Source: Lysobacter_I brunescens (GTDB lineage Bacteria; Pseudomonadota; Gammaproteobacteria; Xanthomonadales; Xanthomonadaceae). Taken from it: 64,000 nucleotides of DNA. The notes beneath the pieces were generated by a model. It did no database searches. It was given only the letters and a program-made list of their open reading frames with translations, and was not told the DNA's origin. Positions 1-8,637 of the stretch are shown in pieces. Within the stretch, counting starts at the first letter, position 1; each line of letters starts with the position of its first letter. The stretch covers positions 1,674,001-1,738,000 of the forward strand of contig NZ_JBHTIF010000001.1 in NCBI RefSeq assembly GCF_042677005.1. Direction: 5' to 3'. Both the position numbers and the translations under genes were made by a program.

Positions 1-735
1 ACCGGCCCCACCGGCTCGGGCAAGACCACCACGCTGTACACGGCGCTGAGTCGCATCAATACCCCCGACGTGAAGATCATCACCGTCGAGGATCCGGTCG
101 AATACCAGATCGAGGGCATCAACCAGATCCAGGCCAAGCCGCAGATCGGCCTGGATTTCGCGCATGCGCTGCGCAGCATCGTCCGCCAGGACCCCGACAT
201 CATCATGATCGGCGAAATGCGCGACCTGGAGACCTGCAAGATCGCGATCCAGTCCGCGCTCACCGGCCACCTGGTGCTGTCGACGCTGCACACCAACAAT
301 GCCGCCGGCGGCATCACCCGATTGCTCGACATGGGCGTCGAGGATTACCTGCTGACCTCCACGATCAACGGCATCCTCGCCCAGCGCCTGGTGCGCCGCC
401 TGGAGCCCATCCACGCCGAGCGTTACGAGGCGTCGCCGGAGGAGATCGAGAAGTTCAACCTCCGTCGCTACCAGCCCGAAGGCACGATCCACCTGTATCG
501 CCCGCGCGGTTCCGCGATCGCGCCCAGCGGCTACATCGGCCGGACCACGATCATGGAATTCCTGGTCATGAACGACGAGATCCGCCGTGCGGTCATGCGT
601 CATGCCGGCATGGGCGAACTGGAGCAACTGGCGAAGGAAGCGGGCATGCGCACCATGTACGAGGACGGCATCGCCAAGGCGCTGACCGGCCTGACCACGA
701 TCGAGGAAGTGCTGCGGGTCACCGAGGATGCCTGA
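1..735 (+). CDS. gspE: Type II secretion ATPase GspE/XpsE, C-terminal part (5' end outside window)
   Basis: Cytoplasmic secretion ATPase that powers pseudopilus assembly in the type II secretion system. The frame is open from base 1, which falls in the Walker A loop (GPTGSGKTTT). It continues through the Asp box (ITVEDPVEY), Walker B (DIIMIGEMRD) and His box (GHLVLSTLHTN), so the catalytic domain is intact and only the N-terminal part is missing. The GspE family usually has a four-cysteine zinc module after the His box. Here that stretch contains no cysteine; the only Cys in the fragment is in DLETCK. The stop overlaps the next start. Co-location with gspF-D identifies it as GspE, not PilB. 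Confidence 0.95.
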   Translation, partial: TGPTGSGKTTTLYTALSRINTPDVKIITVEDPVEYQIEGINQIQAKPQIGLDFAHALRSIVRQDPDIIMIGEMRDLETCKIAIQSALTGHLVLSTLHTNNAAGGITRLLDMGVEDYLLTSTINGILAQRLVRRLEPIHAERYEASPEEIEKFNLRRYQPEGTIHLYRPRGSAIAPSGYIGRTTIMEFLVMNDEIRRAVMRHAGMGELEQLAKEAGMRTMYEDGIAKALTGLTTIEEVLRVTEDA

Positions 736-1210
736 GGCGGCTGCAGCCGGTGCGGCGCCCGTGTTCCGCTGGGCCCGGCTGGAGGATCTGTCCGGGCCCG
801 ACGTGCATGCGCTGCTGTCGGCGCGCGAGCGCGTCTTCGTCGTCGAACAGGCCTGCGCCTATCAGGAGGCCGACGACCTCGACCCGGTGTCGTGGCATCT
901 GACCGCGCATCTCGACGGCGCGCTGGCCGCCTGCGCGCGCGTGGTCGATCCGGGCATGAAGTACGACGCGCCGTCGATCGGCCGGGTGATGACGGTCGCG
1001 GCGTTTCGCGGGCGCCGTCTCGGCGAAGCGCTGATGCGCGAAGCCATCGCCGGCACGCACGCGCGCTTCCCCGGGCAGGCCATCCGGATCAGCGCGCAGG
1101 CGCATCTGCTCGGCTTCTACAATGCGCTGGGTTTCGAGGCCGAGGGCGAGCCCTACCTCGAAGACGGCATTCCGCATGTCGAGATGTGCCTCGCGCCCGC
1201 GCAGGCTTGA
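728..1210 (+). CDS. GNAT family N-acetyltransferase, ElaA-like
   Basis: Predicted 160-aa acetyl-CoA-dependent N-acyltransferase of the ElaA type. The N-terminal RERVFVVEQ...YQEADDLD stretch is typical of ElaA. The acetyl-CoA loop reads RGRRLGEALM, where the usual Q/RxxGxG/A is modified to RxxRLG, and the FYNALGFEAEG motif closes the fold. The substrate is unknown. The ATG lies 8 bases before the end of gspE, so the two are probably co-translated. A GNAT gene inside a type II secretion operon is unusual, and nothing in the sequence ties it to secretion. Confidence 0.85.
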   Translation: MPEAAAAGAAPVFRWARLEDLSGPDVHALLSARERVFVVEQACAYQEADDLDPVSWHLTAHLDGALAACARVVDPGMKYDAPSIGRVMTVAAFRGRRLGEALMREAIAGTHARFPGQAIRISAQAHLLGFYNALGFEAEGEPYLEDGIPHVEMCLAPAQA

Positions 1211-1295
1211 ACGTCTGCCCGGAGAAGGGCGGGCTTGTTGCCGGCCGGCCGGGCATGGAAGATCGAACAGGGTTTGAACGCTTGAGGGGCAGGGA

Positions 1296-2207
1296 ATGAG
1301 GAAGGGAGTCGTGATCGCCGCCGCCGGTGCCGCGCTGGTCGCCGTCGTCGGTATCGCCGTGTGGGGGCTGTTCCTGCGCAAGCCCGCCGACAGTGCCGGC
1401 GAGGCCCCGCTGCAGGTCGGGAAGGCGTCGGCGCCGGTGGAGGTCATCGCCGATCCGGCGAAGCGTGCCGAAGGCATCCGCGCGCACATGGCGCGGTTCC
1501 GCCACCTCTGGCGAGAGGCCAGCTACATCGAGATCCGCCAGCTCGCCGTCGATGGCGATGCCCTGGCCCAGCGCCGGCTTTCGGAGGTCTACGAAGACTG
1601 CCTGGCCTATGCCGGGCCGCTGCGCGCCAGCCTGGAGATGCTGCGCGAGTTCGCAAAGAGCGAACCGGCGTCGAAGCAGGCCATCGCCGGCATCTACAAC
1701 GATCGCAACCGCCTGTGCATGCAGGCCGCGGCCGACCTGCAGCGCGACATGAAGATCGGCGACTACTGGCTGCATCGCAGCGCCAAGGGCGGCGACCAGG
1801 TGGCCGAGATGCGCTTCTTCAGCCGCAGCGTGCCGATGCTCAGCCAGACCCACCTGAAGCACTTCCTCGACCGCGTCCGCGCCAACGGCCATCCCGACGC
1901 GATGTTCGAGATGTCGCTGTTGCTGCCGAAGGTCGACCCGCGCACGCCTTGGCCCGACGCCACCCAGGCCCCCGCCCTGCAGGGCGCGCAGGCAGAGCAG
2001 GCCTGGGCGCTGGCCGCCTGCCGGGCCGGGTTCGACTGCGTGCGCGGCTCGCGGCTGATGGCCATGGTCTGCATCAACGCCCTGTCCTGCCGCCACGAGG
2101 ACTACGAGCGCCACCTGATGTCGACCTCCGCCTATCCGCCGCAGCGGCCCAAGGTCGAGGCCCTGATCCGGCTGATCAACGACAACCTGGTCAAGCCGAC
2201 GCCCTGA
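1296..2207 (+). CDS. Membrane-anchored hypothetical protein between gspE and gspF
   Basis: A 303-aa protein of unknown function. Residues 5-27 form one hydrophobic signal-anchor (VVIAAAGAALVAVVGIAVWG) after MRKG, leaving a periplasmic domain of about 270 residues. That domain is mostly helical, with Ala-rich segments (GDALAQRRLSEVYEDC, GHPDAMFEMS) faintly like Sel1/TPR repeats, and several cysteines (YEDC, RLCMQ, ACRAGFDC, NALSC) that could pair in the periplasm. The ATG follows a GGGGCAGGGA ribosome-binding stretch. It sits in the secretion operon, so an accessory role is possible but only inferred. I recognise no named family. Confidence 0.8.
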   Translation: MRKGVVIAAAGAALVAVVGIAVWGLFLRKPADSAGEAPLQVGKASAPVEVIADPAKRAEGIRAHMARFRHLWREASYIEIRQLAVDGDALAQRRLSEVYEDCLAYAGPLRASLEMLREFAKSEPASKQAIAGIYNDRNRLCMQAAADLQRDMKIGDYWLHRSAKGGDQVAEMRFFSRSVPMLSQTHLKHFLDRVRANGHPDAMFEMSLLLPKVDPRTPWPDATQAPALQGAQAEQAWALAACRAGFDCVRGSRLMAMVCINALSCRHEDYERHLMSTSAYPPQRPKVEALIRLINDNLVKPTP

Positions 2208-2414
2208 GCGGACGCGCCGGTTCCCGCGTATGGCCGGAACCGTGACGGCTGCCGCCCCGGGGAACCTTTGCGGGCCATGCGGTTCCCAATGGGGGGCGCT
2301 GGCCGATATGCTCCGGAGCCCCGTGCCGCAGGCCGCCCGATGGCGCCACGTCCGGCATCCGCTTCCGCTCACTGCCCATCTTCCTTCCGACGCATCGCCC
2401 TTCCACCGCCGCCC

Positions 2415-3626
2415 ATGCCCCTCTACCGCTACAAAGCCCTGAACAGTCGCGGCGAAGTCCTGGATGGCCAGATGGAGGCCGCCAGCGACGCCGACGTGGC
2501 CCTGCGCCTGCAGGAACAGGGCCATCTGCCGGTCGAAGCGGTGCTCGCCGGCGCGGCGGGCGAGTCGGCCTGGCGCGCGCTGTTCAAGCCCAAACCCTTC
2601 GCCGGCGCGCGCCTGGTGCAGTTCACCCAGCAGCTCGCGACCCTGCTCGGCGCCGGCCAGCCGCTGGACCGGGCGCTGTCCATCCTGCTGGAGCTGCCCG
2701 AGGACGAGGCCGCGCGCCGCACCATCCTCGATGTGCGCGACGCCGTACGCGGCGGCACCTCGCTGTCGGTCGCGCTGGAGCGCCAGCACGGCGCGTTCTC
2801 GCGCCTGTACGTGAACATGATCCGCGCCGGCGAGACCGGCGGTAGCCTGCAGGACACCCTGCAGCGCCTGGCTGACTACCTCGAACGCAGCCGCGCCCTG
2901 CGCGGTCGCGTCATCAACGCCCTGATCTACCCGGCGATCCTGCTGACGATGGTCGGCTTCTCGCTGCTGTTCCTGCTCGGCTACGTGGTCCCGCAGTTCT
3001 CCGAGATGTACGAGAACCTCGATGCCGAGCTGCCGCTGTTCTCGCAGTTCGTGCTCTGGCTGGGCCTGTTCGTGCGCGACTGGTGGTGGCTGTTCGTCGT
3101 CGTGCCCGGCGGCGCGGCCTGGTGGTTCGACCGCAAGCGCCGCGAGCCGGCGTTCCGTGCGAAATTCGACGAATGGTTGCTGCGCCAGCGCGTGGCGGGC
3201 CCGATCGTCGCGAAGATGGAGACCGCGCGCCTGGCGCGCACCGTCGGCACCCTGCTGCGCAACGGCGTGCCGCTGCTCACCGCGATGGGCATCGGCGGGC
3301 GCATCCTCGGGAACCAGGCGTTGATCGCCGATGTCGAAGCTGCAGCGGGCGAGGTCAAGAACGGCGTCGGGCTGTCGACCGCGCTGGGCAAGGGCAAGAA
3401 ATTCCCGCGCCTGGCGCTGCAGATGATCCAGGTCGGCGAGGAGTCCGGTGCGCTCGACACGATGCTGCTCAAGACCGCCGACACCTTCGAGGCCGAAACC
3501 GGGCAGGCGCTGGACCGCATGCTCGCCGCGCTGGTGCCGGTGATCACGGTGGTGCTGGCGGTGGTGATCGGCTTCGTGATCATGGCCGTGCTGCTGCCGA
3601 TGTACCAGCTCAGCGGTTCCATTTAG
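2415..3626 (+). CDS. gspF: Type II secretion inner-membrane platform protein GspF
   Basis: Polytopic inner-membrane protein that couples the GspE ATPase to the pseudopilus. The 403 aa from ATG 2415 match the usual GspF length. The start MPLYRYKAL is the classic family N-terminus, and the in-frame extension back to 2268 is low-complexity and was rejected. Two T2SSF repeats are visible: residues about 70-195, ending in a long hydrophobic run through IYPAILLTMVGFSLLFLLGYVVPQF, and about 270-395, ending VVLAVVIGFVIMAVLLPMYQLS. The conserved repeat signatures FTQQLATLLGAGQPL and MARTVGTLL-like (ARLARTVGTLLRNGVPLL) are both present. gspG follows after about 60 bases. Confidence 0.95.
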   Translation: MPLYRYKALNSRGEVLDGQMEAASDADVALRLQEQGHLPVEAVLAGAAGESAWRALFKPKPFAGARLVQFTQQLATLLGAGQPLDRALSILLELPEDEAARRTILDVRDAVRGGTSLSVALERQHGAFSRLYVNMIRAGETGGSLQDTLQRLADYLERSRALRGRVINALIYPAILLTMVGFSLLFLLGYVVPQFSEMYENLDAELPLFSQFVLWLGLFVRDWWWLFVVVPGGAAWWFDRKRREPAFRAKFDEWLLRQRVAGPIVAKMETARLARTVGTLLRNGVPLLTAMGIGGRILGNQALIADVEAAAGEVKNGVGLSTALGKGKKFPRLALQMIQVGEESGALDTMLLKTADTFEAETGQALDRMLAALVPVITVVLAVVIGFVIMAVLLPMYQLSGSI

Positions 3627-3685
3627 AGCGTGCTTACCCCGCCGGCCCGCCGGCTTTTCCTCACTTACCGAACGGACTTATCGCC

Positions 3686-4135
3686 ATGCGCCCTTCCCGC
3701 CGACCCGCCCGCCGCAACGCCCGCCGCCCTTCGTCGCGCCGCACCCAGGGGGGCATGACCCTGATCGAGATCATCATCGTCATCGTGCTCATCGGCGGCG
3801 TGCTCGCGGTGGTCGGCAGCCAGATCTTCGGCAACAAGGACAAGGCGAACCACAAGCTCGCCGGTACCCAGGTGACCCAGGTCGGCGCGGCCATCGAGCA
3901 GTACAACTCCGACGTCGGCGAATACCCGCGCTCGCTGGAGGACCTGACCACGGATCCGCAGATCAATGGCTGGCTCGGCCCGTACGTGAACACAAAGCTG
4001 CTCAAGGACCCGTTCAACAAGCCGCTGCAGTACACCGTGCCCGGCGAGGACGGTCCGTTCGACCTGGTCAGCCTTGGCAAGGACGGCCAGCCGGGCGGCA
4101 GCAGCGTCGACGCCGACATCAAGTACGAGCAGTAA
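3686..4135 (+). CDS. gspG: Major pseudopilin GspG
   Basis: Main subunit of the type II pseudopilus, 149 aa. The prepilin site is GG|MTLIEIIIVIVLIGGVLAVV, with Glu at +5 and a hydrophobic helix. After it come the GspG-specific DLTTDP...WLGPYV and KDPFNKPLQY segments and a C-terminal calcium-loop-like PGGSSVDADI. The leader before the cleavage Gly has 22 residues and about nine arginines, which is longer and more basic than most GspG leaders, and +1 is Met where Phe is common. ATG 3686 is the only sensible start; the longer open frame upstream is a shadow of gspF. Confidence 0.95.
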   Translation: MRPSRRPARRNARRPSSRRTQGGMTLIEIIIVIVLIGGVLAVVGSQIFGNKDKANHKLAGTQVTQVGAAIEQYNSDVGEYPRSLEDLTTDPQINGWLGPYVNTKLLKDPFNKPLQYTVPGEDGPFDLVSLGKDGQPGGSSVDADIKYEQ

Positions 4136-4177
4136 GCAGGCCGGCGGCGCTTCGGCGTCGCGGCCCGGGCGCCCGCC

Positions 4178-4675
4178 ATGCTCACCGTCCATCGTTCCCG
4201 GCGTGACGCCCCGGCCCGACACAGGGCATCGGCGGGCTTCACCCTGATCGAGATCCTGGTCGTCGTCAGCCTCGTCGCGGGGCTGACGGTGATCCTGATG
4301 ATGTCGATGAACGGCGGCATGGATGGTCTGCGCCTGCGTTCGGAAGCCAAGACGATCGCCTCCGAGCTGCGCCGCGCGCGCTCGACGGCGATCTCCACCG
4401 GCACCGTGCAGACCTTCCGCATCGTGCCGGAAAACGGCAGCTGGAGCGGCGCCAAGGGCCGCACCGGCGAGATCCGCAAGCCGCTGCGCGTCAGTTTCAC
4501 CGGCGTGCGCCAGGTGCAGGAACGCGAAGGCGAGGGCGTGATCCTGTTCTTCGAGGATGGCGCCTCCACCGGCGGCCGCATCCAGCTCAGCCACGCGCGT
4601 GCGGCGCTGAACGTCGACGTGGCCTGGCTCACCGGCGAAGTCAGCCTGCATCGCGGCGAGGCGACCGGGCAATGA
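4178..4675 (+). CDS. gspH: Minor pseudopilin GspH
   Basis: A 165-aa minor pseudopilin expected in the pseudopilus tip. The prepilin peptidase site is AG|FTLIEILVVVSLVAGLTVIL, with a 20-residue basic leader and Glu at +5. The globular part has the GspH-type SEAKTIASELRRARSTAISTG motif and the expected β-rich C-terminus (VDVAWLTGEVSLHRGEA). It lies between gspG and gspI, and its TGA overlaps the gspI ATG, so the tip genes are translationally coupled. Assignment rests on the motif plus gene order, since H-type pseudopilins are divergent. Confidence 0.92.
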   Translation: MLTVHRSRRDAPARHRASAGFTLIEILVVVSLVAGLTVILMMSMNGGMDGLRLRSEAKTIASELRRARSTAISTGTVQTFRIVPENGSWSGAKGRTGEIRKPLRVSFTGVRQVQEREGEGVILFFEDGASTGGRIQLSHARAALNVDVAWLTGEVSLHRGEATGQ

Positions 4676-5127
4676 GGCGTCCATTCGCCGCCGCGCGCCG
4701 CCAGCGCGGCTACACCCTCATCGAAGTCGTGGTGGCCTTCGCGCTGCTCGCCTTCGCCATGACCCTGCTGCTGGGCACGCTGACCAACGCCAGCCGCCAG
4801 GTGCGCGCTTCCGACCAGTACGGCCGCGCCGCGCTGCACGCGCAGAGCCTGCTGGCGCAGATCGGCGTCGGCCAGGCCCTGGCCGCAGGCCGGCGCGACG
4901 GTCGCCTCGACGGAGGCCGCTACCAGTGGGAAGTCGTGGTCTCGCCCTGGCGCGATCCGCAGGCCGCGCGCCAGCCGGCGCAGCCGCAGACGCTGGTCGG
5001 CCCGAAGCTGATGCACGTGCAGGTCACCGTCGCCTGGGGCGAAGGCGGTCCGCGCGAGCGCCTGAGTCTGGAGAGCCTGCGTCTGGTCGCGCCCACCGAC
5101 CCCAATGCCGCCGGGGTGGTGCCATGA
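4672..5127 (+). CDS. gspI: Minor pseudopilin GspI
   Basis: A 151-aa minor pseudopilin of the GspI-J-K tip complex. A short basic leader of 13 residues ends in RG|YTLIEVVVAFALLAFAMTLLLGTL; Tyr occupies +1 and Glu +5. GspI-like features are the ALHAQSLLAQIGVGQAL helix and the YQWEVVVSPW strand, which corresponds to the family's W-x-V/I segment. ATGA overlaps join it to gspH upstream and gspJ downstream. The small size, order and motif together make the call firm. Confidence 0.93.
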   Translation: MRRPFAAARRQRGYTLIEVVVAFALLAFAMTLLLGTLTNASRQVRASDQYGRAALHAQSLLAQIGVGQALAAGRRDGRLDGGRYQWEVVVSPWRDPQAARQPAQPQTLVGPKLMHVQVTVAWGEGGPRERLSLESLRLVAPTDPNAAGVVP

Positions 5128-5789
5128 GTCGGGCTCGTTCCCCCGCCCGCAGGCAGTCGCGCGGATTCACCCTGATGGAAGTGCTGGTGGCAACCATGCT
5201 GCTGGCCGCCGCGCTGTCGCTGGCGTTCGCGACGCTGCGCGCCTCGTCGGCGGCGGCCACGCGCGGCGAGGACCGTTCGGCGCGCAACGAACGCATGCGC
5301 TCGGTGCAGAACTTCCTGCGCAAGCGGATCGGCTCGGCGCTGCCGATCGCCTTCGACGTCAACGAATCCACCGGCCAGCCGCTGCGCTTCGTCGGCGAGG
5401 AAGACCAGATGCGCTTCGTCGCCGATCTGCCGGCCTACCTCGGCCGCGGCGGCCCGCACCTGCACGACATCACCGTGGTCGACGACGAAAACGGCGGCCT
5501 GCGCCTGCAGGTCGAGTTTTCGGTGGTGCTGGTCAACGAAGTCTTCGGCGAGCGCGACGCCGGCCCGCCGGAGCGTCTGGTCGGCGGGCTGAAATCGGTG
5601 AAGTTCGAATACCGCGCGCTCGACGCCCAGAACCGCATGGGCGACTGGCAGACGCGCTGGGAGCAGGTCGACCGCATGCCGCTGCAGGTACGGGTCAGCA
5701 TCGTCGACGATCGCGGCGACGCCTGGCCGCCGATGGTGGTCTCGCTACCGCAGGGCGCCAGCTTCAGCGTCTCGCAGGTGCCGATATGA
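5124..5789 (+). CDS. gspJ: Minor pseudopilin GspJ
   Basis: A 221-aa minor pseudopilin, partner of GspI and GspK. The prepilin site is RG|FTLMEVLVATMLLAAALSLAF with Glu at +5. The body carries GspJ hallmarks: RSVQNFLRKRIGSALPIAF, LRFVGEEDQMRFVADLPAYLGRGGP and FEYRALDAQNRMGDWQTRWEQ, the last a conserved W-containing strand. Start 5124 overlaps the gspI stop, and the stop overlaps the gspK ATG. The longer in-frame extension begins inside gspI and was not used. Confidence 0.94.
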   Translation: MSRARSPARRQSRGFTLMEVLVATMLLAAALSLAFATLRASSAAATRGEDRSARNERMRSVQNFLRKRIGSALPIAFDVNESTGQPLRFVGEEDQMRFVADLPAYLGRGGPHLHDITVVDDENGGLRLQVEFSVVLVNEVFGERDAGPPERLVGGLKSVKFEYRALDAQNRMGDWQTRWEQVDRMPLQVRVSIVDDRGDAWPPMVVSLPQGASFSVSQVPI

Positions 5790-6751
5790 GTCGCGCTCCG
5801 AATCCGCGTCCGGGCCTGCGTCCGTCTTTCCGTCGCCGCCCGCGCGGCGCCGCGCTGCTGATGGTGCTGTGGCTGATCGCGATGCTGACTGCGGTGATCG
5901 GCGCCTTCGCGCTGACCGCGCGCATCGAATACCTGCAGGGGCGCGTGCTGAGCCAGGGTGTGCTCGCCGACCAGGCCGCGCGCGCGGGACTGGAGTACGC
6001 GATGACCCGCGTGGTCGAGATGGAGCCGACCCGGCAATGGCTGCCGGACGGTCGCGAATACCCCTGGGAATTCGCCGGCGCCGAGGTGACCGTCACCATC
6101 ATCGACGAGTCTGGCAAGGTCGATCTCAACGGCGCGGACATGGACCTCATCGCCAACCTGATCCAGGCCGTCGGCGCCGAGCGGACCCAGGCGCGCAAGT
6201 TGGCCGCCGCGGTGATGGACTGGCGCGATTCCGACCTGCTGACCCAGCCCGAGGGCGGAGCCGAGGACGCCGACTACGAAAGCGAGGATCTGCCGTACGG
6301 TGCGAAGGACGCGCCGTTCGAGACCGTCGCCGAGCTGCAGCTGGTGCTGGGCATGCCCGCCGAGCTGTACGGGAAACTTGAGCCGCATCTGACGGTCTAC
6401 AGCGGGCAGGGGCGTCCGAACGAGCAGTACGCGAGCGCGGAGGTCCTCAAGGCGATGGGCATCGACCCGGAGCGTGCGCTGACCGAACGGCGGCGTCCGC
6501 GCCTGCCCGGCGAGACCCAGCCGCTCGTCGGTGCCGGCACGGGCACGTATAGTATCGACAGCCGGGCGCGCCTCCGGGACGGGCGCGTGTCGATCCTGCG
6601 CGCCGTCGTGCGCGCCGGGAGCAGCGGGTTGCCGGGGTCTGCCTACACCCCGCTGCGTTGGGAGGAGGGGGCCCTCGCGCGCACCGCTGCTCCGACGCCC
6701 GGTTCGCCCAACACCGACCCGCGCCGCCCTGGCGGCGCGTCTTCGAAGTGA
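5786..6751 (+). CDS. gspK: Minor pseudopilin GspK (tip protein)
   Basis: A 321-aa large minor pseudopilin that caps the pseudopilus. The leader ends RPRG|AALLMVLWLIAMLTAVIGAFAL; as usual for GspK there is no Glu at +5. The GspK signature IIDESGKVDLNGADMDLIANLIQAVG is followed by AVMDWRDSDLLTQPEGGAEDADY, the acidic α-domain and calcium-loop region. The C-terminus YSIDSRARLRDGRVSILRAVVR is typical. ATG 5786 overlaps the gspJ stop. Confidence 0.95.
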   Translation: MSRAPNPRPGLRPSFRRRPRGAALLMVLWLIAMLTAVIGAFALTARIEYLQGRVLSQGVLADQAARAGLEYAMTRVVEMEPTRQWLPDGREYPWEFAGAEVTVTIIDESGKVDLNGADMDLIANLIQAVGAERTQARKLAAAVMDWRDSDLLTQPEGGAEDADYESEDLPYGAKDAPFETVAELQLVLGMPAELYGKLEPHLTVYSGQGRPNEQYASAEVLKAMGIDPERALTERRRPRLPGETQPLVGAGTGTYSIDSRARLRDGRVSILRAVVRAGSSGLPGSAYTPLRWEEGALARTAAPTPGSPNTDPRRPGGASSK

Positions 6752-6793
6752 TCGCCATGCAGACCGCATGCTGATCGCGTTTCCAACCGGGAT

Positions 6794-8020
6794 TTGATCG
6801 AGGGACTGCATCTGAGCGCCGTGACCACCGACAACACGACGTCCCCCGGGACGGGCTCGAACCGGAGGCAATCCGGTCTGGCCCGGGCGTGGCCGGGCCT
6901 GCGCGGTTTCCTGGGCTGGTGGCTCGACGCGCTGGCCAGCTGGCTGCCGCAGCGCGTGCGCGCCGTGTTCGGCCTGGGCCAGCAGCGCCTGCTGCTGCGC
7001 CGCCAGGCCGACGATCTCGTCCTCGCCATGACCCTGCCCGTGCAGCCCGGCGAGCCCGCGCTGCGCGATCTCGCCGAGCTGCCCTGGGACGCCGTCGCCG
7101 GCGAACAGGAGCCGATGGCCCGCCTGCTCACCCCGCGGATCGCCAACCTGCCGCGCTGGCTGCTGCTGCCGGCGCGCAGCGGCCTGCGTCGCCGCCTGCA
7201 ACTGCCCGCCGCCGCCGCCGAGCGCCTGCGCGAGGTGCTGGGTTTCGAGATCGACCGCCAGACGCCGTTCGCCGCCAATGACGTGTTCTACGACGCGCGC
7301 GTGATCGGCCGCCGCGGCGATGGCCAGATCGATGCCGAGTTGGTGGTCGTCCCCAGGGCCAGCCTGGAGGCCGCCGTCACCGCACTGGGTCCTGCGCTGG
7401 GCGCGACGCTCTCCGGCGTGGACATGGCCGACGCCGAGGGCCGTCCGCTGGGCGTGAACCTGCTGCCGGTCGCGCAGCGCCGCCGCCGCCGCGATCCGCG
7501 CGCGGCCTGGAACATCGGCCTGGTCTCGGTGCTGCTGGTCGCCGCCGGCGCAGGCCTGTGGCAGATCCGCGCCAACCGCGAGGCCGCCGCCGAGGCTTTC
7601 GAGACCGAGACCAAGCGCCGCGCCAAGCAGGCGCAGAAGGTCGCCGACGAGAAGCGGCTGCTGGTCGATACCGTCGAGGGCCTGCGCTTCCTGCAGGAAA
7701 CCCGCAATGGCCGGCCGACCACCGTCGAAGTGATGGACGAACTCAGCCGCCTGCTGCCCGACGGCACCTTCCTGGAGAAGGTCTCGGTCGAAGGCGAGAA
7801 GGTCATGATCATCGGCCTCAGCTCCGAGGCCGCCAGCCTGGTCGAACGCCTGCGTCCCTCGAAGCTGTGGAAGGCGCCGCAGCTGACCGGTGCGCTGGTA
7901 CCCGACCAGGCCAAGGGCAAGGACCGCTTCACCATCACCGCCGACCTGGTCGTGATCCAGCCCCGCACCGCCAACAAGCCCCCGAGAGGGCAGAAGGCCC
8001 GTCCGGAGGGGGCGCCATGA
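6794..8020 (+). CDS. gspL: Type II secretion inner-membrane protein GspL (XpsL type)
   Basis: Bitopic inner-membrane protein linking the cytoplasmic ATPase GspE to GspM, 408 aa as bounded here. The large cytoplasmic N-terminal half includes RLLLRRQADDLVLAMTLPV and a GFEIDRQTPFAANDVFYDARV stretch. One membrane helix follows near residue 238 (WNIGLVSVLLVAAGAGLWQI). Next come a charged coiled coil and a PilN/fimbrial-assembly-like domain (MDELSRLLPDGTFLEKVSVEGEKV). The start is uncertain: TTG at 6794 or GTG at 6821, neither with a well-spaced Shine-Dalgarno. The stop overlaps the gspM ATG. Confidence 0.88.
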   Translation: MIEGLHLSAVTTDNTTSPGTGSNRRQSGLARAWPGLRGFLGWWLDALASWLPQRVRAVFGLGQQRLLLRRQADDLVLAMTLPVQPGEPALRDLAELPWDAVAGEQEPMARLLTPRIANLPRWLLLPARSGLRRRLQLPAAAAERLREVLGFEIDRQTPFAANDVFYDARVIGRRGDGQIDAELVVVPRASLEAAVTALGPALGATLSGVDMADAEGRPLGVNLLPVAQRRRRRDPRAAWNIGLVSVLLVAAGAGLWQIRANREAAAEAFETETKRRAKQAQKVADEKRLLVDTVEGLRFLQETRNGRPTTVEVMDELSRLLPDGTFLEKVSVEGEKVMIIGLSSEAASLVERLRPSKLWKAPQLTGALVPDQAKGKDRFTITADLVVIQPRTANKPPRGQKARPEGAP

Positions 8021-8637
8021 CCACCGTCACCAAGACACCGTCGCCGCGCGAGCGCTGGCTGGCCCTGGGCCTGCTCGGCGCCGTGCTGGGCCTGGCCTAC
8101 TTCGCCCTGGTCCATCCGTGGTGGACCGTGCCGATGCTGGACCTGCAGGAACGCATCGACACTCTCAAGGACCGCGATGCCCGCGCCCGCGCCACGCTCG
8201 CCCAGGCCGGCGAGGTGCGCAAGCGCCTGACCAGCGTGCGCGAACAGTCGGCGCGCATGCCGGGCTTCATGGACGGTACGGTCGAATCCGCCACCTCCGC
8301 GCTCGTCGCGCGGCTGGAAACGGCGGTGCTCGAGGCCAGTCCGAAGAACCGCAGTTGCGCGATCCAGAACCGTTCGCCGCTGACCGAGCCGCGCAAGGAG
8401 CGCTTCCCGCGCGCGGTGGTCCAGGTACGCCTCCGCTGCGGCACGCCGGAGCTGGCGATGGTGCTGCACTCGCTGGAAAGCGGCACGCCGCGCCTGTTCG
8501 TGGACAACCTCAACGTGGTCGCCAACCGTTTCTACTTCTCGCCCGACCAGTCCACGGCCAACGGTGGCCTGGACGTGAACTTCGACCTCTACGGCTACGT
8601 CGCGCCGGCACCGGGAGGCAACGCCGATGCGCGCTGA
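8017..8637 (+). CDS. gspM: Type II secretion protein GspM
   Basis: A 206-aa inner-membrane protein that pairs with GspL to form the assembly platform. It has a short cytoplasmic tail, one membrane helix (LALGLLGAVLGLAYFALVH, residues about 14-33) and a coiled-coil stretch (LQERIDTLKDRDARARATLAQAGEVRKRL). The periplasmic ferredoxin-like domain ends in a conserved β-strand pattern (RLFVDNLNVVANRF). ATG 8017 overlaps the gspL stop and is preceded by GGAGGG. The topology resembles PilO/GspM, and gene order decides in favour of GspM. Confidence 0.9.
   Translation: MTTVTKTPSPRERWLALGLLGAVLGLAYFALVHPWWTVPMLDLQERIDTLKDRDARARATLAQAGEVRKRLTSVREQSARMPGFMDGTVESATSALVARLETAVLEASPKNRSCAIQNRSPLTEPRKERFPRAVVQVRLRCGTPELAMVLHSLESGTPRLFVDNLNVVANRFYFSPDQSTANGGLDVNFDLYGYVAPAPGGNADAR

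Noticed and set aside
2268..2414. N-terminal extension of gspF
   Set aside because: The extension is Arg/Pro/Ala-rich and unlike any GspF; the family start MPLYRYKAL is at 2415.
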